Assembly: GCA_025351355.1 (NCBI GenBank)
Contig: JANXWC010000191.1
Location: forward strand, 1 to 64,000
Length of the DNA stretch: 64,000 nucleotides
Direction: 5' to 3'
DNA from: Hyphomicrobiaceae bacterium
GTDB lineage: Bacteria; Pseudomonadota; Alphaproteobacteria; Rhizobiales; Hyphomicrobiaceae
The position numbers and the translations under genes are program-made. How positions within the stretch are numbered: position 1 is the stretch's first letter; each line of letters opens with the position of its first letter. Below the pieces are notes generated by a model that did no database searches, had not been told where the DNA came from, and was given only the letters and a program-made list of their open reading frames with translations. Shown here piece by piece: positions 26,080 through 34,641 of the stretch.

Positions 26080-26586
26080 ATGTTCGATCAGAAGATATTA
26101 AGCCGAGCGGCCGATCTGCTCGCCCGATTACGCACCGAAAATCTCAATCTGGCGACGGCGGAGAGTTGTACCGGCGGGCTTATTGCCGCGCTCTTCACCG
26201 AAATTCCCGGGGCGTCCGACGTGATCGATCGTGGCTTCGTCACCTATTCCAATGCGGCGAAGACTGAAGTGCTGGGGGTGGCTGCGGCGTTGATCGAGGG
26301 CAAAGGCGCAGTCAGCCGGGAAGTGGCTGTGGCGATGGCGGAAGGGGCCGTCGGGCGCGCGCGTTCCGGCAGTGGCGGCGCGATCGCCTTGTCGGTGACG
26401 GGGGTTGCAGGGCCGGGTGGCGGTTCGGCGGAGAAACCGGTCGGGCTGGTGCATCTTGCGGTGGCCCGGACGGGACAGGCAATCCGGCATCGCGAATGCC
26501 GCTTCGGCGATATCGGTCGCTCGGCAATACGCATGGCAACTGTGGCGGCAGCGTTGGAACTATTGGGAGAGAGCATTGGCGATTAG
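26080..26586 (+). CDS. pncC: CinA C-terminal domain protein, nicotinamide-nucleotide amidohydrolase
   Basis: This 168-residue single-domain protein is of the PncC/CinA-C family, which deamidates NMN to nicotinic acid mononucleotide in pyridine nucleotide recycling. The sequence shows LNLATAESCTGGLIAALFTE (the AESCTGG active-site motif), VIDRGFVTYSNAAKTEVLGV and ALSVTGVAGPGGGSAEKPVG, all diagnostic. The CinA N-terminal molybdopterin-binding-like domain is absent, as in PncC. The ATG at 26080 begins the conserved region. It is followed by a PLP-dependent enzyme gene on the same strand. Confidence 0.92.
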   Translation: MFDQKILSRAADLLARLRTENLNLATAESCTGGLIAALFTEIPGASDVIDRGFVTYSNAAKTEVLGVAAALIEGKGAVSREVAVAMAEGAVGRARSGSGGAIALSVTGVAGPGGGSAEKPVGLVHLAVARTGQAIRHRECRFGDIGRSAIRMATVAAALELLGESIGD

Positions 26587-26687
26587 ATCGGCGCCGTCCT
26601 GCTGGCGTCGATAGTTTGCTCGAACTCGAAGCGCGGCACGCGCCGTGAGGCTATGAGTTCCCAGTGATTTCCACGCGGAGACCGAAC

Positions 26688-28085
26688 GTGCGAAGCAGCA
26701 AAAACCTTCTGGACCTGACGGCACATCATGCAGCCGCTTATCTCGACACGATCGATGCGCGCCCGATCGCGACGACGGCGGGGATCGATGAGTTGCGCCG
26801 CCTGCTTGGCGGGCCACTACCGGAGACACCGGCGAATGCGATGGAGGTCATCGACAATCTGGTTCGCGACACCGCCGGCGGCCTGCTGGGGTCGACCAGT
26901 CCGCGCTTTTTCGGCTGGGTGATCGGCGGCACGCTGCCGGTGGCATTGGCGGCGGATTGGTTGACGTCGACCTGGGACCAGAACGCGGCGTCGAATGTGA
27001 CCGCGCCTGCTGAGGCCGTGGTGGAGGAAGTGACGGGGGCCTGGCTGAAGCAGTTGCTGGGCCTGCCAACTGAGGCCTCGTTCGCCTTTGTGACGGGATG
27101 CCAGATGGCGCATACGACGGCGTTGGCCGCCGCCCGCCACAAACTGCTGCGCGACCGGCAATGGAACGTGGAGGCGGATGGGCTGGCGGGCGCGCCGCTG
27201 CTCCGCATCTTCACGACGGAGAGCCGGCATGAATCGATCCTGCGCTCGGTACGCCTGCTCGGGATCGGCACGCGAGCGATCAGGTTGGTGGCCGCCGACA
27301 CGGATGGGCGCATCGACTGCGCCGCGCTTGATCAGGCCCTTGCCGCCGAGAAGGGTGCGCCAGCAATCGTCATCTTACAGGCCGGCGATCTCAACACCGG
27401 ATTGTTCGATCCATTCGAGGCCGCGATCGCCATAGCGCATGCACACGGCGCTTGGGTGCACATCGACGGAGCCTTCGGTCTATGGGCAGCGACGTCAGAG
27501 AAACATCGTCATCTGCTGGCCGGCGCGGAGAAAGCTCAATCCTGGGCGACGGATGGCCACAAATGGCTGAACGTACCGTTCGAGTCCGGTTTCGTGTTCG
27601 TGGCGGATGCCGCCGCCCATCGCGCCGCCTTCACCCAGTCCACCAGCTACTCCGTGCCATCTGCAGGGTTGCGCGATCAAAAGGACTGGAACCCCGAGTG
27701 GTCGCGACGCGGGCGGGCTTTCGCCACCTATGCCGCCATACGCGGGCTCGGCCGGCGGGGGATTGCCGAAATCGTCGATCGCTGTTCGGCGCATGCCGCG
27801 CGTCTGGTGAGTGAAATCGGAGCGCTGCCGGGGGGAGAAGTGCTGGCACGGCCGATCATCAACCAGGGCCTCGTGCGCTTCCGTGGCCCCGACGGCCAAC
27901 ATGACGATTACACCGATCGCGTAATCGCTGCGATCCAAACGGATGGGGTCGCCTGGTTCGGCGGCGTCACTTGGCGGGGGCAGCGGGCTATGCGCGTGTC
28001 GGTCTGCAATTGGGCGACGACCGACGCCGATATCACAGCCACCGTCGTATCCGTGCGCAAGGTTCTGGACGCCATGCACACCTGA
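26688..28085 (+). CDS. Group II PLP-dependent amino acid decarboxylase family protein
   Basis: A fold-type I pyridoxal-phosphate enzyme of the aromatic-L-amino-acid/glutamate decarboxylase group. Landmarks are SPRFFGWVIGGTLPVALAAD, EAVVEEVTGAWLKQLLGLP, the cofactor-contact GAWVHIDGAFGLWAA and the Schiff-base lysine in SWATDGHKWLNVPFESGF. I start at GTG 26688 (465 residues) because GGAG lies 7 nt upstream; a GTG at 26664 is also in frame. The substrate cannot be named from sequence. It is followed after 135 bp by a peptide-type ABC importer. Confidence 0.85.
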   Translation: MRSSKNLLDLTAHHAAAYLDTIDARPIATTAGIDELRRLLGGPLPETPANAMEVIDNLVRDTAGGLLGSTSPRFFGWVIGGTLPVALAADWLTSTWDQNAASNVTAPAEAVVEEVTGAWLKQLLGLPTEASFAFVTGCQMAHTTALAAARHKLLRDRQWNVEADGLAGAPLLRIFTTESRHESILRSVRLLGIGTRAIRLVAADTDGRIDCAALDQALAAEKGAPAIVILQAGDLNTGLFDPFEAAIAIAHAHGAWVHIDGAFGLWAATSEKHRHLLAGAEKAQSWATDGHKWLNVPFESGFVFVADAAAHRAAFTQSTSYSVPSAGLRDQKDWNPEWSRRGRAFATYAAIRGLGRRGIAEIVDRCSAHAARLVSEIGALPGGEVLARPIINQGLVRFRGPDGQHDDYTDRVIAAIQTDGVAWFGGVTWRGQRAMRVSVCNWATTDADITATVVSVRKVLDAMHT

Positions 28086-28220
28086 GCCGTTGCGACGCCG
28101 CACCAACTAATTCGCAAAGGACTTTTACCGCTTCGTCCATTGGCCTCTCAATATTATTGCGACGGTACCCCGGATATGGGCTAGACTGCCGGCAAAAGAA
28201 GACCCTGGGAGGAGCTACAT

Positions 28221-29810
28221 ATGACGGGAAAGCGGATCGCGCTGGTAGCGGGATTATGGCTGGCATCAGGCGTGCTGCCGGCCTTCGCCCAGAAGCAAGG
28301 CGGGGTACTTACCATGTACCATCGCGACAGCCCGGCCAGCGCCTCCATCCACGAAGAAGCGACGTATTCCAACAACGTTGCGTTCATGGCGATCTTCAAC
28401 AACCTGGTCATGTTCAAGCAGGACGTGCCGCAGAACAGCGTCGACAGCATCGTGCCCGACCTCGCGACCAGCTGGGCGTGGAGCGCCGACAACACCAAGC
28501 TGACCTTCAAACTGCGCGACGGCGTCACTTGGCATGACGGCAAGCCATTCACTTCGGCCGACGTGAAATGCACGTTCGACATGCTGATGGGCAAATCGAC
28601 CAACAAGTTCCGCAAGAACCCGCGCAAATCCTGGTACGACAACGTCGTCGACGTGACGACCAACGGCGATGGCGAGGCGACGTTCAACCTGAAGCGCCCG
28701 CAACCCGCGCTGATCTCGCTGCTGGCGTCCGGCTATACGCCGATCTATCCCTGTCACGCCTCTGCCGCAGACATGCGCACGAAGCCGATCGGCACGGGGC
28801 CGTTCAAATTCGTCGAATTCAAAATCAACGAATCGATCAAACTCGTGCGCAACCCCACCTATTGGAAAAAGGGGCTGCCGTATCTCGACGGCATCGATTT
28901 TACGATCATTCCCAATCGTTCGACGGCGATCCTGGCGTTCATCGCCGGGAAATTCGACATGACCTTCCCCACCGAAGTTACGGTGCAGCTGATGAAGGAT
29001 ATCAAGGGGCAGGCGCCGCAAGCCGTGTGCAAGTTCGAAAGTTCGAACGTCAACACCAATCTGATCGTCAATCGCGATGCGCCGCCATTTGACAATCTCA
29101 GCATCCGCCGGGCCATGGCGATGGCGATCGACCGGAAGTCGTTTATTTCTATTCTGTTCGAAGGGCAGGCCGATGAAGGTGGCGCGCTGTTACCACCGCC
29201 GGCCGGTATCTGGGGCCTGCCGCAAGAGCAGCTGCAGACGATCCCCGGCTATGGCCCAGATGTGAAGAAGAACCGTGACGAAGCGCGCAAGCTGATGGAG
29301 GCGGTCGGCTACAGCGCCGACAAGCGACTGAAGGTGAAGGTCTCGGCGCGCAACATTCCCGTCTATCGCGATCCCGCGGTAATCCTGATCGACCAGCTCA
29401 AGGAAATTTACATCGACGGCGAACTGGACGTAGTGGAAACGGCCAACTGGTTCTCCAAGGTGGCGCGCAAGGACTATATGATCGGCCTCAATCTGACCGG
29501 CAATGCCGTCGACGATCCCGACCAGGCCTTCTACGAAAACTTCGCGTGCGGCTCGGAGCGCAACTACACCAACTACTGCAACAAGGATCTCGAGAAAGAC
29601 TTTGATGTGCAGTCGCAGGAAACCGATCTTGCCAAGCGGCGGGCCTTGGCGTGGGCAATCGACAAGAAGTTGCAGGAAGATGTGGCGCGCCCGGTGATCT
29701 TTTATTCGCGTTATGGCTCGTGCTGGCAATCACATGTCAAAGGCGTCACCGTGATGGTCAACAGCTCCTACAATGGCTACCGCTACGAGGATGTGTGGCT
29801 GGACAAGTGA
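28221..29810 (+). CDS. ABC transporter substrate-binding protein, family 5 (peptide/opine type)
   Basis: It is the periplasmic receptor of the importer encoded downstream. GGGAGGAG precedes the ATG, and the product opens with a signal peptide (RIALVAGLWLASGVLPAFA) followed by the mature start QKQGGVLTMYHRDSPASASI. SBP_bac_5 features are LTFKLRDGVTWHDGKPFTSA near residue 95, RTKPIGTGPFKFVEFK, and IRRAMAMAIDRKSFISILFE. The length of 529 residues is typical. Family members bind di- or oligopeptides, opines, nickel or glutathione; the ligand is unknown. A dispersed repeat separates it from the first permease gene. Confidence 0.94.
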   Translation: MTGKRIALVAGLWLASGVLPAFAQKQGGVLTMYHRDSPASASIHEEATYSNNVAFMAIFNNLVMFKQDVPQNSVDSIVPDLATSWAWSADNTKLTFKLRDGVTWHDGKPFTSADVKCTFDMLMGKSTNKFRKNPRKSWYDNVVDVTTNGDGEATFNLKRPQPALISLLASGYTPIYPCHASAADMRTKPIGTGPFKFVEFKINESIKLVRNPTYWKKGLPYLDGIDFTIIPNRSTAILAFIAGKFDMTFPTEVTVQLMKDIKGQAPQAVCKFESSNVNTNLIVNRDAPPFDNLSIRRAMAMAIDRKSFISILFEGQADEGGALLPPPAGIWGLPQEQLQTIPGYGPDVKKNRDEARKLMEAVGYSADKRLKVKVSARNIPVYRDPAVILIDQLKEIYIDGELDVVETANWFSKVARKDYMIGLNLTGNAVDDPDQAFYENFACGSERNYTNYCNKDLEKDFDVQSQETDLAKRRALAWAIDKKLQEDVARPVIFYSRYGSCWQSHVKGVTVMVNSSYNGYRYEDVWLDK

Positions 29811-29827
29811 TCCAGGTGGCTACCGCT

Positions 29828-29981
29828 TTCCCGGCCGCAGCGCCGTTCGGCGCGGAGAGCCGGGATCTTGACCGTCCAGAAGAGCTGTTGACCTTTCGCC
29901 AAATGCTCAAACCGGTAAAGTTCCCGGATATTTGGTCAGCGCAAAATCGCGCCACCCAAATTCCGGGAACGCGATTGGGGC
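29828..29981. repeat. Dispersed two-hairpin repeat, copy A (partner at 33053-33211)
   Basis: It begins TTTCCCGGCCGCAGCGCCG and folds as a nested stem: CCCGGC/GCCGGG outside, GCGCCG/CGGCGC inside. About 75 nt later a second stem pairs TTCCCGGATATTTGG with CCAAATTCCGGGAA, closed by GCGC/GCGC. The whole arrangement recurs at 33053-33211. It fills most of the gap between the binding-protein and first permease genes of the dpp-type operon. Confidence 0.85.
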
Positions 29982-30052
29982 CGGTGCGGTAAGCCTCACG
30001 ATAACTGCACATGCCTCGGCCCGAAGTTTCTATCAACAGCAGGAGTGCACGT

Positions 30053-31000
30053 TTGCTGTCGTATCTGATCAGGCGATTGGGGTTGATGGTGCTGACGTTG
30101 TTCGGCATCTCGATCATCATTTTCACGCTACTGCGGGTGGTGCCCGGCAATATCGTCGACGTGCTGTTCGATGCGGCGGGTTTCGTCGACCCTGCAGATA
30201 AGCTGAAGATAGAACAAGACCTCGGACTCGATAAATCCATCCCCGTGCAGTACGCCACCTGGATCGGCGGCTTGCTGCGCGGCGATCTCGGTTATTCCTA
30301 TGTGTCGGAAAAGCCGGCGCTGGCCGAAATCTTGCCGCGCATTCCGATCACGGCGCGGCTGGCGGCGTTGGCGTTGCTGTTTGCGGTCAGCCTGGGTGTG
30401 CCGCTGGGGGTCATCAGCGCGGTGAGGCAGGACACCAAGCTCGACTATACGCTGCGCGTGTTCAGTTTGGCGGGCTTGTCGCTGCCGGCGTTCTGGCTGG
30501 GCCTGCTGATCCTGATGGCGGCCGTCGCGCTGTTCGGCTCGATCCCCATTTACAGCGCGGCGCCGAAGACGTGGTTCGATAGCCTCGTCATGTACGCCGT
30601 ACCGGCGGCGGCGGTCGGCTTGCGCAGTTCGGCCTTGATCATGCGGCTGACACGCTCGTCGATGCTGGAAGTGCTGCGCCAAGACTACATTCGCACGGCC
30701 CGCTCCAAGGGGGCCTCGGACAGAACCGTGAATTACGGCCACGCGCTGCAGAATGCCATGCTGCCCATCGTCACCGTGATCGGGGTCGAGGCGGCGTTCC
30801 TGATCGGCGGCTTGATCGTCACAGAAACCGTTTTCAATATTCCCGGCGTCGCACGCTTCCTGGTTGAAGCCATCCGCTGGCGCGATTACCCGATCGTGCA
30901 GAATCTGGTGATGTTCATTGCCGTCATCGTCGTGCTGTCGAACTTCATCGTCGACCTGCTCTATGCGGTGCTCGATCCGCGCATCAAACTGGCGGACTGA
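30053..31000 (+). CDS. dppB: Dpp-type ABC transporter permease, first subunit
   Basis: Inner-membrane subunit with the DppB topology: an N-terminal helix ([20 protein letters not shown]), [17 protein letters not shown] in the long periplasmic loop, and the EAA-loop region [20 protein letters not shown] facing the ATPase. I favour the TTG at 30053 (315 residues), because AGGAG lies 6-7 nt upstream and DppB proteins start right at the first helix; an ATG at 30011 is in frame but falls just after the dispersed repeat. The stop is followed after 2 bp by the second permease gene. Confidence 0.92.
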   Translation: MLSYLIRRLGLMVLTLFGISIIIFTLLRVVPGNIVDVLFDAAGFVDPADKLKIEQDLGLDKSIPVQYATWIGGLLRGDLGYSYVSEKPALAEILPRIPITARLAALALLFAVSLGVPLGVISAVRQDTKLDYTLRVFSLAGLSLPAFWLGLLILMAAVALFGSIPIYSAAPKTWFDSLVMYAVPAAAVGLRSSALIMRLTRSSMLEVLRQDYIRTARSKGASDRTVNYGHALQNAMLPIVTVIGVEAAFLIGGLIVTETVFNIPGVARFLVEAIRWRDYPIVQNLVMFIAVIVVLSNFIVDLLYAVLDPRIKLAD

Positions 31001-31002
31001 CC

Positions 31003-31920
31003 ATGAAGCCCCGCCCGGAGATCATTTTGCCAAGTATCGATATCGAGGCGGAGCTGGCCAAAGCCGGCGCCAACACGCAAGGACGCTGGGGCGAATTACG
31101 ATTTTTCGCGCGGCGGTATCTGCTCGGCACCATTGGTCTAGTGATCATGATCGTGTTCGTGCTGGCGGCGTTGCTGGCGCCCTGGATCGCCACGTTCGAT
31201 CCGCTGGCGGTCAATGCGCGCCACGCACTCGCGCCTCCCAACGCCATTCACTGGCTCGGCGCCGATTCATTCGGACGCGATGTCTACAGCCGCATCATCT
31301 ACGGCGCGCGCATCTCGCTCGCCGTCGGGATCGGTTCGACGCTGCTCGGCGGCACGCTCGGGGTCGCGATAGGGCTGACCTCCGGTTATCTGGCGGGCTG
31401 GGTCGATCTGCTGTTCCAGCGTCTTATCGATATCCTGCAGGCGTTACCGCTGCTGGTGCTCGCCTTGGTTATGGCAGCGGCACTTGGACCCTCGCTGCAG
31501 AACACCATCTTCGCCATCGCCATTCCGCTGGTGCCGACGGTGGCGCGCGTGATCCGCGCCAACACGCTGGCGCTGCGCGAGTTGCCGTTCATCGAGGCGG
31601 CCAAGGCTGCCGGCATGAGCGAGATGCGCATCGCACTGCGTCACGTGCTGCCCAATACATTGGCGCCGCTGATCGTGCTGGCGACGGCGCAATTCGGTTC
31701 CGCCATCCTGACGGAGGCGTCGCTGTCGTTCCTAGGACTCGGCATACCCGAACCGCATCCGTCGTGGGGACGGATGCTGTCGGAGTCGGCTGCCGAATAC
31801 GTGCGCACCGCGCCGTGGCTGGTGATTTTTCCGGGCCTCGCCATCAGCTTGATCGTGTTCGGCACCAACCTGCTCGGCGACGCGCTGCGCGACATCCTCG
31901 ATCCGAGGCAGCGCGCCTGA
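31003..31920 (+). CDS. dppC: Dpp-type ABC transporter permease, second subunit
   Basis: DppC-like subunit of 305 residues. It has the family N-terminus ending in a first helix ([20 protein letters not shown]), the segment [20 protein letters not shown] that is diagnostic for DppC/OppC, and the EAA loop [20 protein letters not shown] followed by [12 protein letters not shown]. Its stop codon overlaps the start of the ATPase gene (TGATG), so synthesis of the two is coupled. Confidence 0.95.
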   Translation: MKPRPEIILPSIDIEAELAKAGANTQGRWGELRFFARRYLLGTIGLVIMIVFVLAALLAPWIATFDPLAVNARHALAPPNAIHWLGADSFGRDVYSRIIYGARISLAVGIGSTLLGGTLGVAIGLTSGYLAGWVDLLFQRLIDILQALPLLVLALVMAAALGPSLQNTIFAIAIPLVPTVARVIRANTLALRELPFIEAAKAAGMSEMRIALRHVLPNTLAPLIVLATAQFGSAILTEASLSFLGLGIPEPHPSWGRMLSESAAEYVRTAPWLVIFPGLAISLIVFGTNLLGDALRDILDPRQRA

Positions 31921-32945
31921 TGACCAACGCCGATCCCGCAAACGACACCGTGCTCAATGTCGAAAACCTCAGCACCTGGTTTTTCACCCGCGGCGGTCTG
32001 GTCAAGGCCGTCGATGGCGTTTCGCTGACGGTCAAGCGCGGCGAGACGCTGGCAATCGTCGGGGAATCCGGCTGTGGCAAGAGCGTCACCGCGTTGTCGA
32101 TCATGCGGCTGGTGCCGTATCCGCCGGGCAAGATTGCCACAGGCACCGTCAAGCTCGGCGGCCAGGATCTGCTCCAACTCGATGAAAAGTCCATGCGCTC
32201 CGTGCGCGGCAACCGTATGTCGATGATCTTCCAGGAGCCGATGACGTCGCTCAATCCGGTGCGCGCGGTCGGCAAGCAGGTGAGCGAAGCCCTGCGGTTG
32301 CACCAAAACCTGTCGGCGTCCGAGGCCAACAAACGCGCCATCGAGATGCTGCAACTCGTGCAGATCCCCGCGGCAGCACAACGGGCCAGGGAATATCCGC
32401 ACCAATTGTCCGGCGGCATGCGCCAGCGCGTGATGATTGCCATCGCGCTCGCCTGCCGACCCGAACTGCTGATCGCGGACGAACCGACGACGGCGCTGGA
32501 TGTGACGATCCAGGCGCAGATCCTGGCGCTGATCGTCGCGCTGCAAAAGGAACTGGGCACCGCCGTGCTGCTGATCACGCACGATCTCGGCGTGGTCGCC
32601 GAAACGGCGCAACGGGTGATCGTCATGTACGCCGGCAAGAAGGTGGAGGAAGCAGGCGTAACCGACCTGTTTGCACGTCCGTTGCATCCCTACACGCGCG
32701 GCTTGATGGGCTCGATCCCGCGTTTGCCGATTGCCGGCGTGCGCATCGAGCCCGGCGAAAAACGGTTGACCGAAATTCCCGGCATGGTGCCGGCATTGAG
32801 CCAACTGCCGCCCGGCTGCGCCTTTGCCGCGCGGTGTCCGCTGGCCGACGAGCGTTGCCGACAACAATCGCCACCGTTCGCCGAACATGCGCCGGCCCAT
32901 TTCGCCGCCTGCTGGCACGCCGGCGAAACGGAGAGCGCATCATGA
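31920..32945 (+). CDS. dppD: Dpp-type ABC transporter ATPase, first subunit
   Basis: A 341-residue oligopeptide-family ATPase. It has Walker A GESGCGKS at residues 48-55, signature LSGGMRQ at 163-169, Walker B LLIADEP at 183-189, and the C-terminal oligo_HPY region ([14 protein letters not shown]) with Cys residues in [18 protein letters not shown] that may bind an iron-sulfur cluster, as reported for some DppD homologues. The ATG at 31920 overlaps the dppC stop; the open frame extends further upstream only as a shadow of dppC. Confidence 0.95.
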   Translation: MTNADPANDTVLNVENLSTWFFTRGGLVKAVDGVSLTVKRGETLAIVGESGCGKSVTALSIMRLVPYPPGKIATGTVKLGGQDLLQLDEKSMRSVRGNRMSMIFQEPMTSLNPVRAVGKQVSEALRLHQNLSASEANKRAIEMLQLVQIPAAAQRAREYPHQLSGGMRQRVMIAIALACRPELLIADEPTTALDVTIQAQILALIVALQKELGTAVLLITHDLGVVAETAQRVIVMYAGKKVEEAGVTDLFARPLHPYTRGLMGSIPRLPIAGVRIEPGEKRLTEIPGMVPALSQLPPGCAFAARCPLADERCRQQSPPFAEHAPAHFAACWHAGETESAS

Positions 32946-33052
32946 CCGGGCCGTGCGATGGGCAGCGGTCCAGATGTACGATCCGATCACTCACCCCTCC
33001 CACTGGATGGCTACGGGGTTCACACACTTTTGATCGCCATCCCCAACGCCGT

Positions 33053-33211
33053 TTTCCCGGCCGGAGCGCCGCTTGGCGCGGAGAGCCAGGATCTTTGCCT
33101 GTCAATTTCAGGAAATCCGTCGAACTACTCGGCCTTTTTAGAGGGGTAAAGATCCCGGATATTTGTTCAACGCGAAGGGCGTTGTTCAAATTCCGGGAAC
33201 GCGGCGGGGGA
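33053..33211. repeat. Dispersed two-hairpin repeat, copy B (partner at 29828-29981)
   Basis: Same design as copy A: it begins TTTTCCCGGCCGGAGCGCC with nested stems, then after about 75 nt a TCCCGGATATTTG / CAAATTCCGGGA stem. The loop-closing helix is ACG/CGT here but GCGC/GCGC in copy A, so pairing is kept although bases differ. It lies between the two ATPase genes of the operon, where there is otherwise no gene (32946-33326). Confidence 0.85.
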
Positions 33212-33326
33212 GAAGCCGCAAAGAGTTTGACCACTCACTTGTGTGCATGCCGTAGCCCTTTAGAAGGCGGAGGAAAAGTGCAGCAATCGACGATCCAGCC
33301 TCGCCGATCAGACGAACCGGGAGTGC

Positions 33327-34337
33327 GTGACTGTGAGCTCTAGGCCGCCGCTGTTGGAGGTAACGGACCTCAAGAAGCACTATCCGATCAAGCGCGGATT
33401 GCTCAGGCGCACGGCTGGCCATGTGCTGGCCGTCGATGGCGTCAGCTTCTCGATCGGCGACGGCGAGACGCTGGCGATCGTCGGCGAAAGCGGCTGCGGC
33501 AAGTCGACAGTGGCGCGCGCGGTGATGCGGCTGATCGAACCGACGAGCGGCACGGTCAAGCTTGAAGGCCGCGACATTACCAAGCTCGGCAAGACCGACA
33601 TGCGTCCCTATCGCCGGCAGATGCAGATCGTGTTTCAGGATCCGTTCGCCGCACTCAATCCACGCATGCGCGTCGGCGACAGCATCGGCGAGATATTGAA
33701 AATTCATGGTCTGGGCAACAAGCGCGAACGTGAAGCGCGGGTGGCGGAACTGTTCCAGCAGGTCGGCCTCAACCCCGGGCAGATCCGCAACTATCCGCAT
33801 CAGTTTTCCGGCGGACAGCGGCAGCGGGTGTGCATCGCGCGCGCGTTGTCGGTGCGGCCCAAGCTGATCATCGGCGATGAACCCGTATCCGCGCTGGATG
33901 TGTCGATCCAGGCGCAGGTGATCAATCTGCTGATGGACCTGCAGCAGCAGAACGGGCTTTCGTATCTGTTCATCGCGCACGATCTCGCCGTCGTGGAGCA
34001 CATCAGCCATCGCATTGCCGTGATGTATCTTGGCCGCATCGTCGAGTTCGCCGACAAGCACACGTTGTTCGCCAATCCTCGTCATCCCTATACGCAGGCC
34101 TTGCTGGCAGCGGTGCCGGTGCCCGATCCGACGATACGGCGCGCCAAGCAGGTGCTGCAGGGCGACGTGCCGAGCCCCGTCAAGCCACCGCCGGGTTGCC
34201 CGTTTCATCCGCGCTGCCCGAGTGTGATGCCGCATTGCAAGGTCGATGTGCCGCGCCAGCGCATGGTGGGCGCGGGCCACGCCGTCGCCTGCCACCTTTA
34301 CGACGAGCAACTTCCTGCGGCGGCGCCATCGATTTGA
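33327..34337 (+). CDS. dppF: Dpp-type ABC transporter ATPase, second subunit
   Basis: Second ATPase of the importer, 336 residues from GTG 33327 (GGGAG just upstream; a GTG at 33333 is equally possible). Walker [10 protein letters not shown] is at residues 53-61, followed by MQIVFQDPFAALNPRMRVGD, the signature FSGGQRQR, Walker B LIIGDEPVSALDVS and the oligo_HPY C-terminus with paired Cys residues (GCPFHPRCPSVMPHCK). It is the last gene of the operon and is separated from dppD by 381 bp containing the dispersed repeat, so it may need its own promoter or read-through. Confidence 0.94.
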   Translation: MTVSSRPPLLEVTDLKKHYPIKRGLLRRTAGHVLAVDGVSFSIGDGETLAIVGESGCGKSTVARAVMRLIEPTSGTVKLEGRDITKLGKTDMRPYRRQMQIVFQDPFAALNPRMRVGDSIGEILKIHGLGNKREREARVAELFQQVGLNPGQIRNYPHQFSGGQRQRVCIARALSVRPKLIIGDEPVSALDVSIQAQVINLLMDLQQQNGLSYLFIAHDLAVVEHISHRIAVMYLGRIVEFADKHTLFANPRHPYTQALLAAVPVPDPTIRRAKQVLQGDVPSPVKPPPGCPFHPRCPSVMPHCKVDVPRQRMVGAGHAVACHLYDEQLPAAAPSI

Positions 34338-34641
34338 TCCCGCCGACGCATCAGAGTCAGTCCGTACTGAGCGCCGTGAGCTGATCGGTGTCGAAGCGGC
34401 GACGCACCGGATCTTGCCGCAGCGCCGACCGCGCCTTGCAGCAAGTGGACTTGCCGGAATAGGCGAAACTTGAGTTCGTAAACACCATCGCGGCACGGCG
34501 CCTGGTTAAAATTCGAGCGAACGAAGTTAATGCAAACCTTGCGTCCAAATTTGCGGTTTGGCGGGCATTTGCGTGTTTTGGCTGCAGCCATACGTCCAGA
34601 TAAAATCCGGCCGCCAGCGCGCAAACCTGACCACGCAATCG
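34338..34641. other. Spacer between convergent genes, nothing recognised
   Basis: About 300 bp between dppF and the end of the NDP-forming acyl-CoA synthetase gene. No clear terminator, RNA or repeat shared with other parts of the window was seen. Confidence 0.4.

Noticed and set aside
30918-31919. Upstream extension of the dppD frame
   Set aside because: It is Arg/Ala-rich shadow translation of dppC in another frame; dppD starts at 31920 with a normal N-terminus.
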